Translations under genes and position numbers: made by a program
Notes under the pieces: model-generated
The model's database searches: none
Told to the model about the DNA's origin: nothing
What the model saw: only the letters and a program-made list of their open reading frames with translations
Assembly: GCF_003854275.1 (NCBI RefSeq)
Contig: NZ_QTQP01000043.1
Location: 1-58,836 of the forward strand
Length of the DNA stretch: 58,836 bases
Source of the DNA: Burkholderia sp. Bp8963
Lineage (GTDB): Bacteria > Pseudomonadota > Gammaproteobacteria > Burkholderiales > Burkholderiaceae
Reading direction: 5' to 3'
Shown here: positions 44,980 through 53,292 of the stretch, one piece after another
Position numbering within the stretch: position 1 is the first letter of the stretch
Layout of the letters: each line of letters opens with the position of its first letter

Positions 44980-45996
44980 TTAGTTCTTCGACTGGTCGAC
45001 GAGCTTGTTCTTCGCGATCCACGGCATCATCGCGCGCAGCTTCGCACCGACCTGCTCGATCTGGTGCTCGGCCGTCAGGCGGCGGCGCGACTGCAGCGTC
45101 GGCGCACCGGCCTTGTTCTCGAGGATGAAGCTCTTTGCGTACTCGCCCGTCTGGATGTCGGTCAGGCACTGCTTCATCGCCTTCTTCGTCTCTTCCGTGA
45201 CGACGCGCGGGCCCGTCACGTACTCGCCGTATTCGGCGTTGTTCGAGATCGAGTAGTTCATGTTCGCGATGCCGCCTTCGTAGATCAGGTCGACGATCAG
45301 CTTCAGTTCGTGCAGGCACTCGAAGTACGCCATTTCCGGCGCGTAGCCTGCTTCGACCAGCGTCTCGAAACCAGCCTTGATCAGCTCGACGGTACCGCCG
45401 CACAGTACGGCCTGCTCGCCGAACAGGTCGGTTTCCGTCTCTTCACGGAAGTTGGTCTCGATGATGCCGGCACGGCCGCCGCCGTTCGCTGCCGCGTACG
45501 ACAGCGCGATGTCGCGCGCCGCGCCCGACTTGTTCTGCGCAACCGCGATCAGGTGCGGCACGCCGCCACCCTGCGAGTACGTGCCGCGCACCGTGTGGCC
45601 CGGCGCCTTCGGCGCGATCATGATCACGTCGAGGTCGGCACGCGGGATCACCGCGCCGTAGTGGACGTTGAAGCCGTGCGCGAATGCCAGCGCCGCGCCT
45701 TCCTTGATGTTCGCGTGCACTTCCTTCGCGTACACGTCGGCGATCTGCTCGTCCGGCAGCAGCATCATCACGACGTCGGCGCCCTTCACGGCTTCCGCGA
45801 CTTCCTTCACCGCGAGGCCGGCGTTCTCGGCCTTGCTCCACGACGCGCCGCCCTTGCGCAGGCCGACCGTCACGTTTACGCCGCTGTCCTTCAGGTTCAG
45901 CGCGTGCGCATGGCCTTGCGAGCCGTAGCCGATGATCGTGACTTGCTTGCCCTTGATGAGGGAGAGGTCGGCGTCTTTGTCGTAGAAAACGTTCAT
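44980..45996 (-). CDS. ilvC: Ketol-acid reductoisomerase (NADP+)
   Basis: A 338-residue class I enzyme that isomerises and reduces acetolactate and acetohydroxybutyrate in valine/isoleucine synthesis. The Rossmann motif is IIGYGSQGHAHALNLKDSG; metal-binding acidic residues lie in DLFGEQAVLCGG and in the C-terminal helical knot (FECLHELKLIVDLIYEGG). It follows ilvH by 95 bases and ends the ilv operon. Confidence 0.96.
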   Translation of the reverse strand: MNVFYDKDADLSLIKGKQVTIIGYGSQGHAHALNLKDSGVNVTVGLRKGGASWSKAENAGLAVKEVAEAVKGADVVMMLLPDEQIADVYAKEVHANIKEGAALAFAHGFNVHYGAVIPRADLDVIMIAPKAPGHTVRGTYSQGGGVPHLIAVAQNKSGAARDIALSYAAANGGGRAGIIETNFREETETDLFGEQAVLCGGTVELIKAGFETLVEAGYAPEMAYFECLHELKLIVDLIYEGGIANMNYSISNNAEYGEYVTGPRVVTEETKKAMKQCLTDIQTGEYAKSFILENKAGAPTLQSRRRLTAEHQIEQVGAKLRAMMPWIAKNKLVDQSKN

Positions 45997-46091
45997 GATG
46001 GTTCCTTCGCTAATTCAAAAATTCAACAATTCGTTCAGATGGAGTACTGCGGGCCGGGACATGACGGCGCACCCGGCGTGCCTGTTCGGCA

Positions 46092-46583
46092 TCACACCTT
46101 CAGGATGCGCTCGCCGCGTCCGATGCCGGAGCTGCCGGTGCGCACGGTCTCGAGGATCGCGCCCGCGTCCAGCCCCTGGATGAATGCGTCGAGCTTGTCG
46201 CTCGCGCCCGTCAATTCGATCGTGTAGGTCTTCTCGGTCACGTCGATGATGCGGCCCCGGAAAATATCCGACATCCGCTTCATCTCTTCGCGCTCCTTGC
46301 CCACTGCCCGTACCTTGATCAGCATCAGCTCGCGTTCGATGTGTGCACCGTCGGTCAGGTCCACCACTTTCACCACCTCGATCAGGCGGTTCAGATGCTT
46401 CGTGATCTGTTCGATCACGTCGTCGGAGCCGATGGAAACGATGGTGAGCCGCGACAGCGATTGGTCTTCGGTCGGCGCCACTGTCAAGGTTTCGATGTTG
46501 TAGCCGCGTGCGGAAAACAGACCGACCACGCGCGACAGCGCGCCCGGTTCGTTCTCCAGCAGGACGGAAATGATGTGTCTCAT
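46092..46583 (-). CDS. ilvH: Acetolactate synthase small (regulatory) subunit
   Basis: A 163-residue regulatory subunit. The N-terminal ACT domain (ISVLLENEPGALSRVVGLFS) binds valine and gives feedback inhibition; a second ACT-like domain follows. It activates the catalytic subunit encoded 109 bases upstream. Naming as ilvH or ilvN is interchangeable here. Confidence 0.94.
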   Translation of the reverse strand: MRHIISVLLENEPGALSRVVGLFSARGYNIETLTVAPTEDQSLSRLTIVSIGSDDVIEQITKHLNRLIEVVKVVDLTDGAHIERELMLIKVRAVGKEREEMKRMSDIFRGRIIDVTEKTYTIELTGASDKLDAFIQGLDAGAILETVRTGSSGIGRGERILKV

Positions 46584-46692
46584 GTTCGCTTCTTCCAGAA
46601 TGTGTCCGTGTCGATTGGCCCGCGCCGCGCACTGCCGCGTGCCGTGCCGCCCTTCGTGAAGGCGGCCGCCCGCGGCCAGGCGCGTCGCGCCG

Positions 46693-48456
46693 TTACAGAT
46701 CTTCCGATCCGAGCAGCATCTCGGTGATGCCCTTGCCGGCCTGGACCATCGGCCAGACGTTTTCGGTCGGATCGGTCTGGAAGTCGAGAAACACGGTGCG
46801 GTCCTTCAGGCGCAGCGCTTCCTTCAGCGCCGGCTCGACGTCCGCCGTCTTTTCGATGCGCATGCCGACATGGCCGTACGCTTCGGCGAGCTTCACGAAA
46901 TCCGGCAGCGCATCCATGTACGAATGCGAATAGCGCTTGCTGTATTCGATCTGCTGCCACTGGCGGACCATGCCGAGGTAGCGGTTGTTCAGCGAAATGA
47001 TCTTCACGGGCGTGTCGTACTGCAGGCAGGTCGACAGTTCCTGGATGCACATCTGGATCGAGCCTTCGCCCGTGATGCACAGCACGTCGTCGTCCGGGTG
47101 CGCCATCTTGACGCCCATCGCTGCCGGCAGGCCGAAGCCCATCGTGCCGAGGCCGCCCGAATTGATCCAGCGGCGTGGCTTGTTGAAGCGGTAGAACTGC
47201 GCGGCCCACATCTGGTGCTGGCCGACGTCGGAACACACGAACGCGTTGCCGTCCGTCAGCTCCCACGCCTTCTCGACCACGTACTGCGGCTTGATGATCT
47301 GGCTTTCGCGGTCGTACTTCAGGCAGTCCTTCGCGCGCCATTCCTCGATGTCCTTCCACCATTGCGCGAGCGCTTCGGTGTCGGGGCCATGCTCGGCCGT
47401 CTGCAGCTGCTCGATCAGCTCCTTCAGCACTTCCTTCACGTCGCCGACGATCGGGATGTCGACCTTCACGCGCTTCGAGATCGACGACGGGTCGATATCG
47501 ATATGGATGATCTTGCGCGGCCGCGACGCGAAGTGCGCCGGATCGCCGATCACGCGGTCGTCGAAGCGCGCGCCGATCGCGATCAGCACGTCGCAGTGCT
47601 GCATCGCCATGTTCGCTTCGTACGTGCCGTGCATGCCGAGCATGCCGAGGAACTTCTTGTCCGACGCGCGATAGCCGCCGAGGCCCATCAGCGTGTTGGT
47701 GACCGGGTAGCCGAGCAGGTCCGCGAACTGGTTCAGCTCGCGCGACGCGTCGGCGAGGATGATGCCGCCGCCCGTGTAGATGTACGGGCGCTTTGCCGAC
47801 AGCAGCAGCGACACGGCCTTGCGGATCTGGCCCGAGTGGCCCTTCGTGACGGGGTTGTACGAACGCAGCGACACGCTCTTGACCGGCTCGTACTGGCACG
47901 GCGTCTTCGAGATGTCCTTCGGGATGTCGATCAGCACGGGGCCGGGACGGCCGGTGCGGGCGATGTAGAACGCCTTCTTGACGGTTTCCGCGAGGTCGCG
48001 CACGTCCTTCACGAGGAAGTTGTGCTTCACGCACGGACGCGTGATGCCGACCGTGTCGCATTCCTGGAATGCGTCCTGGCCGATCGCGGCAGTCGGCACC
48101 TGGCCGCTGATCACGACCATCGGGATCGAATCCATGTAGGCCGTCGCGATGCCGGTCACCGCGTTGGTGACGCCGGGGCCGGACGTCACGAGACAGACGC
48201 CGACGTTGCCGGTGGAACGCGCATACGCGTCGGCTGCGTGCACGGCCGCCTGTTCGTGGCGCACCAGCACGTGCTGAATCTTGTCCTGCTTGTAAAGCTC
48301 GTCGTAGATGTAGAGTACCGAGCCGCCGGGGTAGCCCCAGATGAATTCGACGTTTTCGTCGGCCAGTGCCTTCATGAGCACGGTGGCGCCGATGGAGTCG
48401 CTATCGGGAGGGGAAAGGGGTTCCGACGTGGAGAATTCCGCGCTGGGCATGTTCAT
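46693..48456 (-). CDS. ilvI: Acetolactate synthase large (catalytic) subunit
   Basis: A 587-residue thiamine-diphosphate enzyme making acetolactate from pyruvate. The catalytic Glu lies in VRHEQAAVHAADAYAR; the ThDP-Mg motif is GEGSIQMCIQELSTCLQYD continuing to N. FAD and substrate regions are typical. ATG 48456 has AAAGG five bases upstream; a Met two codons later and a GTG-started 42-residue extension are alternatives. A promoter lies about 145 bases upstream, leaving a long untranslated leader. Confidence 0.94.
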   Translation of the reverse strand: MNMPSAEFSTSEPLSPPDSDSIGATVLMKALADENVEFIWGYPGGSVLYIYDELYKQDKIQHVLVRHEQAAVHAADAYARSTGNVGVCLVTSGPGVTNAVTGIATAYMDSIPMVVISGQVPTAAIGQDAFQECDTVGITRPCVKHNFLVKDVRDLAETVKKAFYIARTGRPGPVLIDIPKDISKTPCQYEPVKSVSLRSYNPVTKGHSGQIRKAVSLLLSAKRPYIYTGGGIILADASRELNQFADLLGYPVTNTLMGLGGYRASDKKFLGMLGMHGTYEANMAMQHCDVLIAIGARFDDRVIGDPAHFASRPRKIIHIDIDPSSISKRVKVDIPIVGDVKEVLKELIEQLQTAEHGPDTEALAQWWKDIEEWRAKDCLKYDRESQIIKPQYVVEKAWELTDGNAFVCSDVGQHQMWAAQFYRFNKPRRWINSGGLGTMGFGLPAAMGVKMAHPDDDVLCITGEGSIQMCIQELSTCLQYDTPVKIISLNNRYLGMVRQWQQIEYSKRYSHSYMDALPDFVKLAEAYGHVGMRIEKTADVEPALKEALRLKDRTVFLDFQTDPTENVWPMVQAGKGITEMLLGSEDL

Positions 48457-48806
48457 TTTGACCTTTCGAATTTTCGGCAAAAAATTGATCGGGTGCTCTC
48501 TGCCGGGCTTGTGGCTCGGGTTCAAGCGGCGCGTCCAGTTGAAGGGCGGGCTTCTTGGGCCAGCCTCAAATGAGACCATCACTCATGTTGCGAACGGACG
48601 ACGATAGCTGGTCATGCGGACGCAGTCAAGCAAAATATCCCGCAGTGCATCATCGCCGGCCGCGGGCGGCCCTGCGCCGCGGTTCGCGCACAACGCGCGG
48701 CCCCCAACGCGGTGCCAAGCATCGCGAAAATTTGTTAGCATCCGCGGGTTTTACGAAATTTTTCGACCCTCTTCACGCAGCAGCCCGCAGCGCATACCTT
48801 CACGGA
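48457..48806. other. Divergent control region between ilvI and the sigma-factor operon
   Basis: A 350-base non-coding stretch. For ilvI it holds a promoter and an mRNA leader of about 140 bases. I searched the leader for a peptide rich in Ile, Val or Leu and found only short frames of ordinary composition, so no classical ilv attenuator is visible. The sigma-factor side has an AT-rich patch around 48,725-48,770 (gcgaaaatttgttagc ... acgaaatttttcg) that probably contains its promoter. Confidence 0.6.
48601..48629 (-). promoter_or_regulatory. ilvI promoter
   Basis: On the minus strand TTGACT (48624-48629) and TATCGT (48601-48606) are 17 bases apart, a good sigma-70 match, about 145 bases upstream of the ilvI start. 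Confidence 0.6.
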
Positions 48807-49370
48807 ATGGCATCAGACAAGGAACTCGCCGACTTTCTGGCGGGCGTCGAAAGGCGCGCGTTCAAGCAGGCTGCGTACGCGGTCCGCGACGACGATGCGT
48901 CGCTCGACATCGTGCAGGACGCGATGATCAAGCTGGCGGAGAAATACGGCGACCGCCCGCCCGCCGAACTGCCGCTGCTGTTCCAGCGGATCCTGCAGAA
49001 CGCGATCCACGACTGGTTCCGCCGCCAGAAAGTCCGCAACACCTGGGTCACACTCTTTTCGTCGCTCAACAATACGGACGACGACGACTTCGACCCTCTC
49101 GAGACGCTCGAATCGGCGGACCAGACGCCGGGCGTCGAGAGCAGCGAGCACCAGCTCGAACGGGAGCAGGTTCTGGCCCTGATCGACGAGGAAATCCAGA
49201 AGCTCCCGGCGCGTCAACGGGAAGCGTTCCTGATGCGTTATTGGGAAGATATGGATGTCGCCGAGACTGCCGCCGCAATGGGGTGCTCCGAAGGCAGCGT
49301 CAAGACGCACTGCTCGCGAGCCACCCACACCCTGGCGCAAGCGCTCAAGGCCAAAGGAATCACGCTATGA
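48807..49370 (+). CDS. ECF-type RNA polymerase sigma factor
   Basis: A 187-residue sigma-70 family factor. Region 2 spans about 15-75 (ASLDIVQDAMIKLAEKY, then LLFQRILQNAIHDWFRR) and region 4 about 118-180 (LPARQREAFLMRYWEDMDVA, then HTH MGCSEGSVKTHCSRATHTL). A 35-residue acidic linker (NNTDDDDFDPLET) joins them. ATG 48807 begins the conserved part; the open frame upstream is not coding. Its stop overlaps the next start by four bases (ATGA), and four genes follow in tight series, so it probably heads its own regulon with the next gene as a controller. Confidence 0.88.
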   Translation: MASDKELADFLAGVERRAFKQAAYAVRDDDASLDIVQDAMIKLAEKYGDRPPAELPLLFQRILQNAIHDWFRRQKVRNTWVTLFSSLNNTDDDDFDPLETLESADQTPGVESSEHQLEREQVLALIDEEIQKLPARQREAFLMRYWEDMDVAETAAAMGCSEGSVKTHCSRATHTLAQALKAKGITL

Positions 49371-49795
49371 GCTCCGCTCCCGAAAACCGAGAACTCGAAT
49401 TCGCGCTGAAGGTGCGCCGCGCGCTCGATGAGCGTACCGCCGCCCTGCCCGCCGCCACCACCGACCGCCTGGCCGCCGCCCGCCAGGCCGCGCTCGCGCG
49501 CAAGAAACCCGAGCCCGCGACGGCGCCGGTGTTCGTGCCCGCACTGGCCGGCGCCGGCGGCGCATATGGGCCGCCCGTCACGAGCGCCCGAGCGCCGACG
49601 TCGTTCGCGCGCCGCCTGCTGCGCGCGTGGCCGCTCGCGCTGCTGCTCGCCGGCCTCGTCGGCATCGCGTACTGGGAAGACATGCAGCGCACCGCCGAGC
49701 TGGCCGACATCGACGCGGCGATGCTCAGCGACGATCTGCCACTCAACGCATATCTCGATCACGGGTTCAACGCGTATCTTTCGCACGCCCATTAA
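49367..49795 (+). CDS. DUF3619 family protein, candidate membrane anti-sigma factor
   Basis: A 142-residue protein: an N-terminal helical segment (about 8-46, NRELEFALKVRRALDERTAA), a Pro/Ala-rich linker, one transmembrane helix at about 85-103 (RAWPLALLLAGLVGIAYW) and a 40-residue acidic C-terminus (DIDAAMLSDDLPLNAYLDHG). This layout, cytosolic helix plus single transmembrane helix, and the four-base overlap with the sigma-factor gene are typical of anti-sigma factors. DUF3619 has no proven role that I know of; the call is inference. Confidence 0.75.
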   Translation: MSSAPENRELEFALKVRRALDERTAALPAATTDRLAAARQAALARKKPEPATAPVFVPALAGAGGAYGPPVTSARAPTSFARRLLRAWPLALLLAGLVGIAYWEDMQRTAELADIDAAMLSDDLPLNAYLDHGFNAYLSHAH

Positions 49796-49823
49796 ACCAA
49801 CACGCAACGAGGGGACCGCACGG

Positions 49824-50576
49824 GTGAGTCAGAAACACGGCCTGGCCGTATTCTTCGGATGCGTGATTGCGATCGCCGTCGCCTACGTCGCCACGTATTC
49901 ACGCTTTCACCCGGAACCCGCAGCCGTCGCCGCCGCGACTGGCGCGCCCGCCATCGCGTCGGCCGCCATTGCACTCACCACCGACCTCGCGCCGCTGCCC
50001 GCGGCGAGCGGCCCGCTGTCGTGGGCACGCCTGTCGCCCGCGCAGCACGTCGCGCTTGCGCCGTTCGCCAGCCAGTGGGATTCGTTCAGCGACGCCCGCA
50101 AGCGGAAATGGCTGAAGATCGCGGCGCGCTTCCCGAAGATGACGCCCGACGCGCAGAAGCGCCTGCAGGAGCGCATGACCGAGTGGGTCGGAATGACGCC
50201 TGACGAGCGCCGCGTCGCGCGCGAGAACTACCAGGTCGCGAAGGGCCTGTCCGCGCAGGCGCGCGAGCGCGCGTGGAGGGCCTACCAGCAGTTGCCCGAG
50301 GAGCAGAAGGAGCGCCTCGCGGCCGCCGAGCGCCGCCGCCGGCCGTCCGTCGTCAGCGCGCCGCCGACCGGCAAGGGCGACCGCGACGTCCGCCGCCTCG
50401 TCAACACGCACGAGCATCCGGCCAGCACGCCGAACGTCGTGCCGCCGCAGCCCGCATCGAGCGGCCCCGCCGTGCCGGCCGTCGCGTCGTCCACTGCCGG
50501 CAGCGCACCGACGACGCCGGCCGCACCGACGCCCGTGTCGCCCGCCGACGCGCCGTCGCTGTTCAAGGGATCCTGA
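49824..50576 (+). CDS. DUF3106 domain protein, membrane-anchored periplasmic helical protein
   Basis: A 250-residue protein: an N-terminal hydrophobic anchor (GLAVFFGCVIAIAVAYVATY, about 5-25), a helical DUF3106 domain (about 65-170) with repeats such as LSPAQHVAL, MTPDAQKRL and MTPDERRVA, and a Pro/Ala/Ser/Thr-rich tail of about 75 residues. The repeated L/M-T/S-P-x-x-R/Q motif resembles the CpxP/Spy/CnrX group of periplasmic stress and metal sensors. It starts with GTG 49824, 28 bases after DUF3619 and behind GAGGGG. It could sense envelope stress for the sigma factor (inference). Confidence 0.75.
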   Translation: MSQKHGLAVFFGCVIAIAVAYVATYSRFHPEPAAVAAATGAPAIASAAIALTTDLAPLPAASGPLSWARLSPAQHVALAPFASQWDSFSDARKRKWLKIAARFPKMTPDAQKRLQERMTEWVGMTPDERRVARENYQVAKGLSAQARERAWRAYQQLPEEQKERLAAAERRRRPSVVSAPPTGKGDRDVRRLVNTHEHPASTPNVVPPQPASSGPAVPAVASSTAGSAPTTPAAPTPVSPADAPSLFKGS

Positions 50577-50581
50577 GCGGC

Positions 50582-51079
50582 GTGCCGCACGCTGTCGCGC
50601 CGCCGTCCGCGCCGTCCATCCGGCGGCGCCTCGCCGCGATGCTGTACGAGGGCGTGCTGCTGTTCGGCATCGTGTTCTTCGCCGGCCTCGCGTTCAGCCT
50701 CGCGACGCAACAGCGCAACGGCCTCGTCCACCACAACCTCCTCGCCGCGTGGATCGCACTCGTCGTCGGCGCGTATTTCGTCTGGTTCTGGACCCACGGC
50801 GGCCAGACGCTGCCGATGAAAACCTGGCGCTTGCGGATCGAGTCGGCCACCGGCCGGCCGCTCACCGCCAGCCATGCGCTCGCCCGCTATGCGCTCGGCT
50901 GGCTGTGGTTCCTGCCGCCGCTCGCGCTGCATCCGCTCGCGGGCCTGTCGGTGCCCGTCACGCTGGCGGTCACGGGCGCGTGGATCGCCGTCTGGGCCGG
51001 CGCCGCACGGTTGCACGCGGGACGCCAGTTCCCGCACGATCGCCTCGCGCGCACACGTGTTGTCGCGCTGCCACGCTGA
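50582..51079 (+). CDS. RDD family membrane protein
   Basis: A 165-residue RDD-domain protein with three to four hydrophobic helices. The family blocks are SIRRRLAAMLYEGVLLFGIVF, GGQTLPMKTWRLRI and HDRLARTRVV (where the final D is the second conserved Asp; the first RDD-type position is RRLAAMLYE, with Glu in place of Asp). The start is probably GTG 50582, five bases after the DUF3106 stop. RDD proteins are of uncertain, sometimes transport-related, function. It closes the sigma-factor operon. Confidence 0.78.
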   Translation: MPHAVAPPSAPSIRRRLAAMLYEGVLLFGIVFFAGLAFSLATQQRNGLVHHNLLAAWIALVVGAYFVWFWTHGGQTLPMKTWRLRIESATGRPLTASHALARYALGWLWFLPPLALHPLAGLSVPVTLAVTGAWIAVWAGAARLHAGRQFPHDRLARTRVVALPR

Positions 51080-51295
51080 CGATCGCGCGCGACGACCGTG
51101 CCGCGGCGGGTGCCCGAAGCCGCTCGGCGGCCGCCAGCCACGCTGCCAATCAGTCAAAACCCGGCCGGAAACCGGGCCTGACGATTCACTTCTGAACCGA
51201 CCCCGCATGCCGTAATAAGAACGTCTCGTGACTGTCACGGCACAGTCACGCCCGCATGGCGGAATGCCGGTAATGTCAATCGGCGCGAGTCATGC
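51080..51295 (+). other. Control region upstream of the lipid operon
   Basis: A 216-base gap. It contains a weak stem (cccgg / ccggg, 51160-51164 with 51172-51176) that may end the sigma operon, an inverted repeat at 51227-51250, and a possible -10 TAATGT at 51271-51276. No coding frame is evident. Confidence 0.5.
51227..51253 (+). promoter_or_regulatory. Possible Pho-box / inverted repeat upstream of the lipid operon
   Basis: CTGTCAC-GGCA-CAGTCAC (51232-51249) shows two 7-mers at an 11-base period, as in PhoB boxes (consensus CTGTCAT plus four bases, repeated); matches are six of seven and five of seven. The same bases also form an inverted repeat, cgtgactg / cagtcacg (51227-51234 with 51243-51250), so a dimeric repressor site is the alternative. 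It lies about 45-65 bases before the start codon. Confidence 0.4.
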
Positions 51296-52231
51296 ATGGG
51301 CCAGAAAACGTCCGCGACCCCCCTGTTTCGTCACCCTCTCGGCGCCCGCGCCGCCACTGCCTTCCTGTCCGGCTCGGCCGCGGCCGACGCCCTCGCCGCG
51401 CAAGACCCGCCTGCCGCACACGCCAGGCAGTACGACGACCACGAACCGTCCGCCCATCGCTACCGCACGATCTGGCTGTCCGACATCCACCTCGGCTCGA
51501 GCGGCTGCCAGGCGACGTACCTGCTCGACTTCCTGCGCCACAACGAGTCGGAATACCTGTACCTCGTCGGCGACATCATCGACGGCTGGCAGCTGAAGAA
51601 GGGCTGGTACTGGCCGCAGGCGCACAACGATGTCGTGCAGAAAATCCTGCGCAAGGCGCGCAAGGGCACGCAGGTCGTCTACATCCCCGGCAACCACGAT
51701 GAAGGCGCGCGGCAGTTCTGCGACCTCGCGTTCGGCGACATCCAGGTGCGCGGCGAGGCGTTCCACACGACGCTCGCGGGCAAACGTTTGTGGATCGTGC
51801 ACGGCGACCTGTTCGACGGCGTGATCCAGCATGCGAAGTGGCTCGCGTATCTCGGCGACACGCTCTACACGCTGATCCTCGTGCTGAACCGCTGGTTCAA
51901 CCGGATCCGCAGCCGGCTCGGCTTCCAGTACTGGTCGCTGTCGCAATACCTGAAGCACCAGGTGAAGAACGCGGTCAACTTCATCTCGCAATTCGAGACC
52001 GTGATGACCGACGAAGCGCGCCGCCGCGGCTGCGACGGCGTCGTCTGCGGGCACATCCACAAGGCGGAGATCCGCGACATCGACGGCGTGTTGTACTGCA
52101 ACGACGGCGATTGGGTCGAAAGCCTGTCCGCACTTGTCGAAACGATGGAAGGCGAACTGAAAGTCGTCTACTGGACGGTGATGCGCACGCCGTCCGAATC
52201 CGCATCGCGCAAGACCAAAGCCACTGCCTGA
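51296..52231 (+). CDS. Metallophosphoesterase, LpxH2/PlcP-like
   Basis: A 311-residue calcineurin-fold phosphoesterase. Two-metal ligands: D63 and H65 (LSDIHLGS), D93 (VGDIIDGW), N133 and H134 (PGNHDE), then HGDLFD and GHIHKAE. It is commonly annotated UDP-2,3-diacylglucosamine diphosphatase, but true LpxH is about 240 residues. The GCQATYLLDFLRHNESEYLYL and KGWYWPQAHNDVVQKILRKARK blocks are those I associate with PlcP, the phospholipase C of phosphate-starved bacteria. Its neighbours, a glycosyltransferase and diacylglycerol kinase, fit release and reuse of diacylglycerol. About 50 poorly conserved residues precede the domain. No clear ribosome-binding site. Confidence 0.85.
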   Translation: MGQKTSATPLFRHPLGARAATAFLSGSAAADALAAQDPPAAHARQYDDHEPSAHRYRTIWLSDIHLGSSGCQATYLLDFLRHNESEYLYLVGDIIDGWQLKKGWYWPQAHNDVVQKILRKARKGTQVVYIPGNHDEGARQFCDLAFGDIQVRGEAFHTTLAGKRLWIVHGDLFDGVIQHAKWLAYLGDTLYTLILVLNRWFNRIRSRLGFQYWSLSQYLKHQVKNAVNFISQFETVMTDEARRRGCDGVVCGHIHKAEIRDIDGVLYCNDGDWVESLSALVETMEGELKVVYWTVMRTPSESASRKTKATA

Positions 52232-52257
52232 CTTACCCTTACAGGACACATGCCGCG

Positions 52258-53292
52258 ATGAAGATCATGATCGTCACCGACGCGTGGGAACCGCAGGTCA
52301 ACGGCGTCGTGCGCACGCTGAAGAGCACGTCCCGCGAACTCACCGCACTCGGCCACCGCGTCGAAATGCTGACGCCGCTCGAGTTCCGCACGGTGCCCTG
52401 CCCGACCTACCCGGAAATCCGCCTGTCGATCCTGCCGTACCGCAAGCTGCGCGCGCGGATCGACGCATTCGCGCCCGACGCGCTGCACATTGCGACCGAA
52501 GGCCCGCTCGGCCTCGCCGCGCGCCGCTATGCGCGCGCGCGCAAGCTGCCGTTCACGACCGCGTATCACACGCGCTTCCCGGAATACGTGCAGGCGCGCT
52601 TCGGCATCCCGCTTGCCGCGACCTACCGCTTCCTGAACTGGTTCCACGGCCCGTCGCGCGCGGTGATGGCGCCGACGCCCGTCGTCCGGGACGATCTCGA
52701 GAAATACGGCTTCACGAACGTCGTGCTGTGGACACGCGGCGTGGATCTCGATATCTTCCGACCCATGGAATCCAAGGTCCTCAACACTGCCCGGCCGATC
52801 TTCCTGTACGTCGGGCGCGTCGCGATCGAAAAGAACGTCGAGGCGTTCCTGCGGCTCGACCTGCCCGGCTCGAAATGGGTCGCCGGCGAAGGCCCCGCGC
52901 TCGCGGAACTGAAGTCGCGCTATCCGGAAGCGAACTATCTCGGCGTGCTGTCGCAGGCCGAGCTCGCGAAGGTGTACGCGGCCGCGGACGTGTTCGTGTT
53001 CCCGAGCCGCACCGACACGTTCGGCCTCGTGCTGCTCGAGGCGCTCGCATGCGGCACGCCGGTTGCCGCGTACCCGGTCACCGGCCCGATCGACGTGCTC
53101 GGCGGCGGGACGGCCGGCGCGATGCACGAGGACCTGCAGGAAGCCTGTCTCGAAGCGCTGAAGATCGAGCGCGCGACCGCCCGCGACTGGGCCGAGCGCT
53201 TCTCATGGCGCGCCGCGTCCGAGCAGTTCGCATCGCATCTGCAGCCGCTGCCGAAAGACGCCTACTCGCCCCCAGAAGGTGCCGCCGTTTGA
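52258..53292 (+). CDS. GT4-family glycosyltransferase, candidate diacylglycerol glycosyltransferase
   Basis: A 344-residue GT-B enzyme. The N-terminal acceptor domain opens with MIVTDAWEPQVNGVVRTLKS and contains TAYHTRFPEYVQAR; the C-terminal UDP-sugar domain has FLYVGRVAIEKNVEAFL and the EX7E motif within FGLVLLEALACGTP. The opening matches SQD2/PimB/Agt-type lipid glycosyltransferases that use diacylglycerol or phosphatidylinositol. No transmembrane helix. It follows the phosphoesterase by 26 bases and overlaps dgkA by four bases. Confidence 0.85.
   Translation: MKIMIVTDAWEPQVNGVVRTLKSTSRELTALGHRVEMLTPLEFRTVPCPTYPEIRLSILPYRKLRARIDAFAPDALHIATEGPLGLAARRYARARKLPFTTAYHTRFPEYVQARFGIPLAATYRFLNWFHGPSRAVMAPTPVVRDDLEKYGFTNVVLWTRGVDLDIFRPMESKVLNTARPIFLYVGRVAIEKNVEAFLRLDLPGSKWVAGEGPALAELKSRYPEANYLGVLSQAELAKVYAAADVFVFPSRTDTFGLVLLEALACGTPVAAYPVTGPIDVLGGGTAGAMHEDLQEACLEALKIERATARDWAERFSWRAASEQFASHLQPLPKDAYSPPEGAAV

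Noticed and set aside
48457..48600. Possible leader peptide or N-terminal extension for ilvI
   Set aside because: Short frames after the promoter lack runs of Ile, Val or Leu, and the GTG-started 42-residue extension has no ribosome-binding site or resemblance to acetolactate synthase.
51296..52231. Firm annotation of the phosphoesterase as lipid A enzyme LpxH
   Set aside because: Length, sequence blocks and lipid-glycosyltransferase/DgkA context fit a PlcP-like role better; the LpxH label is kept only as an alternative.
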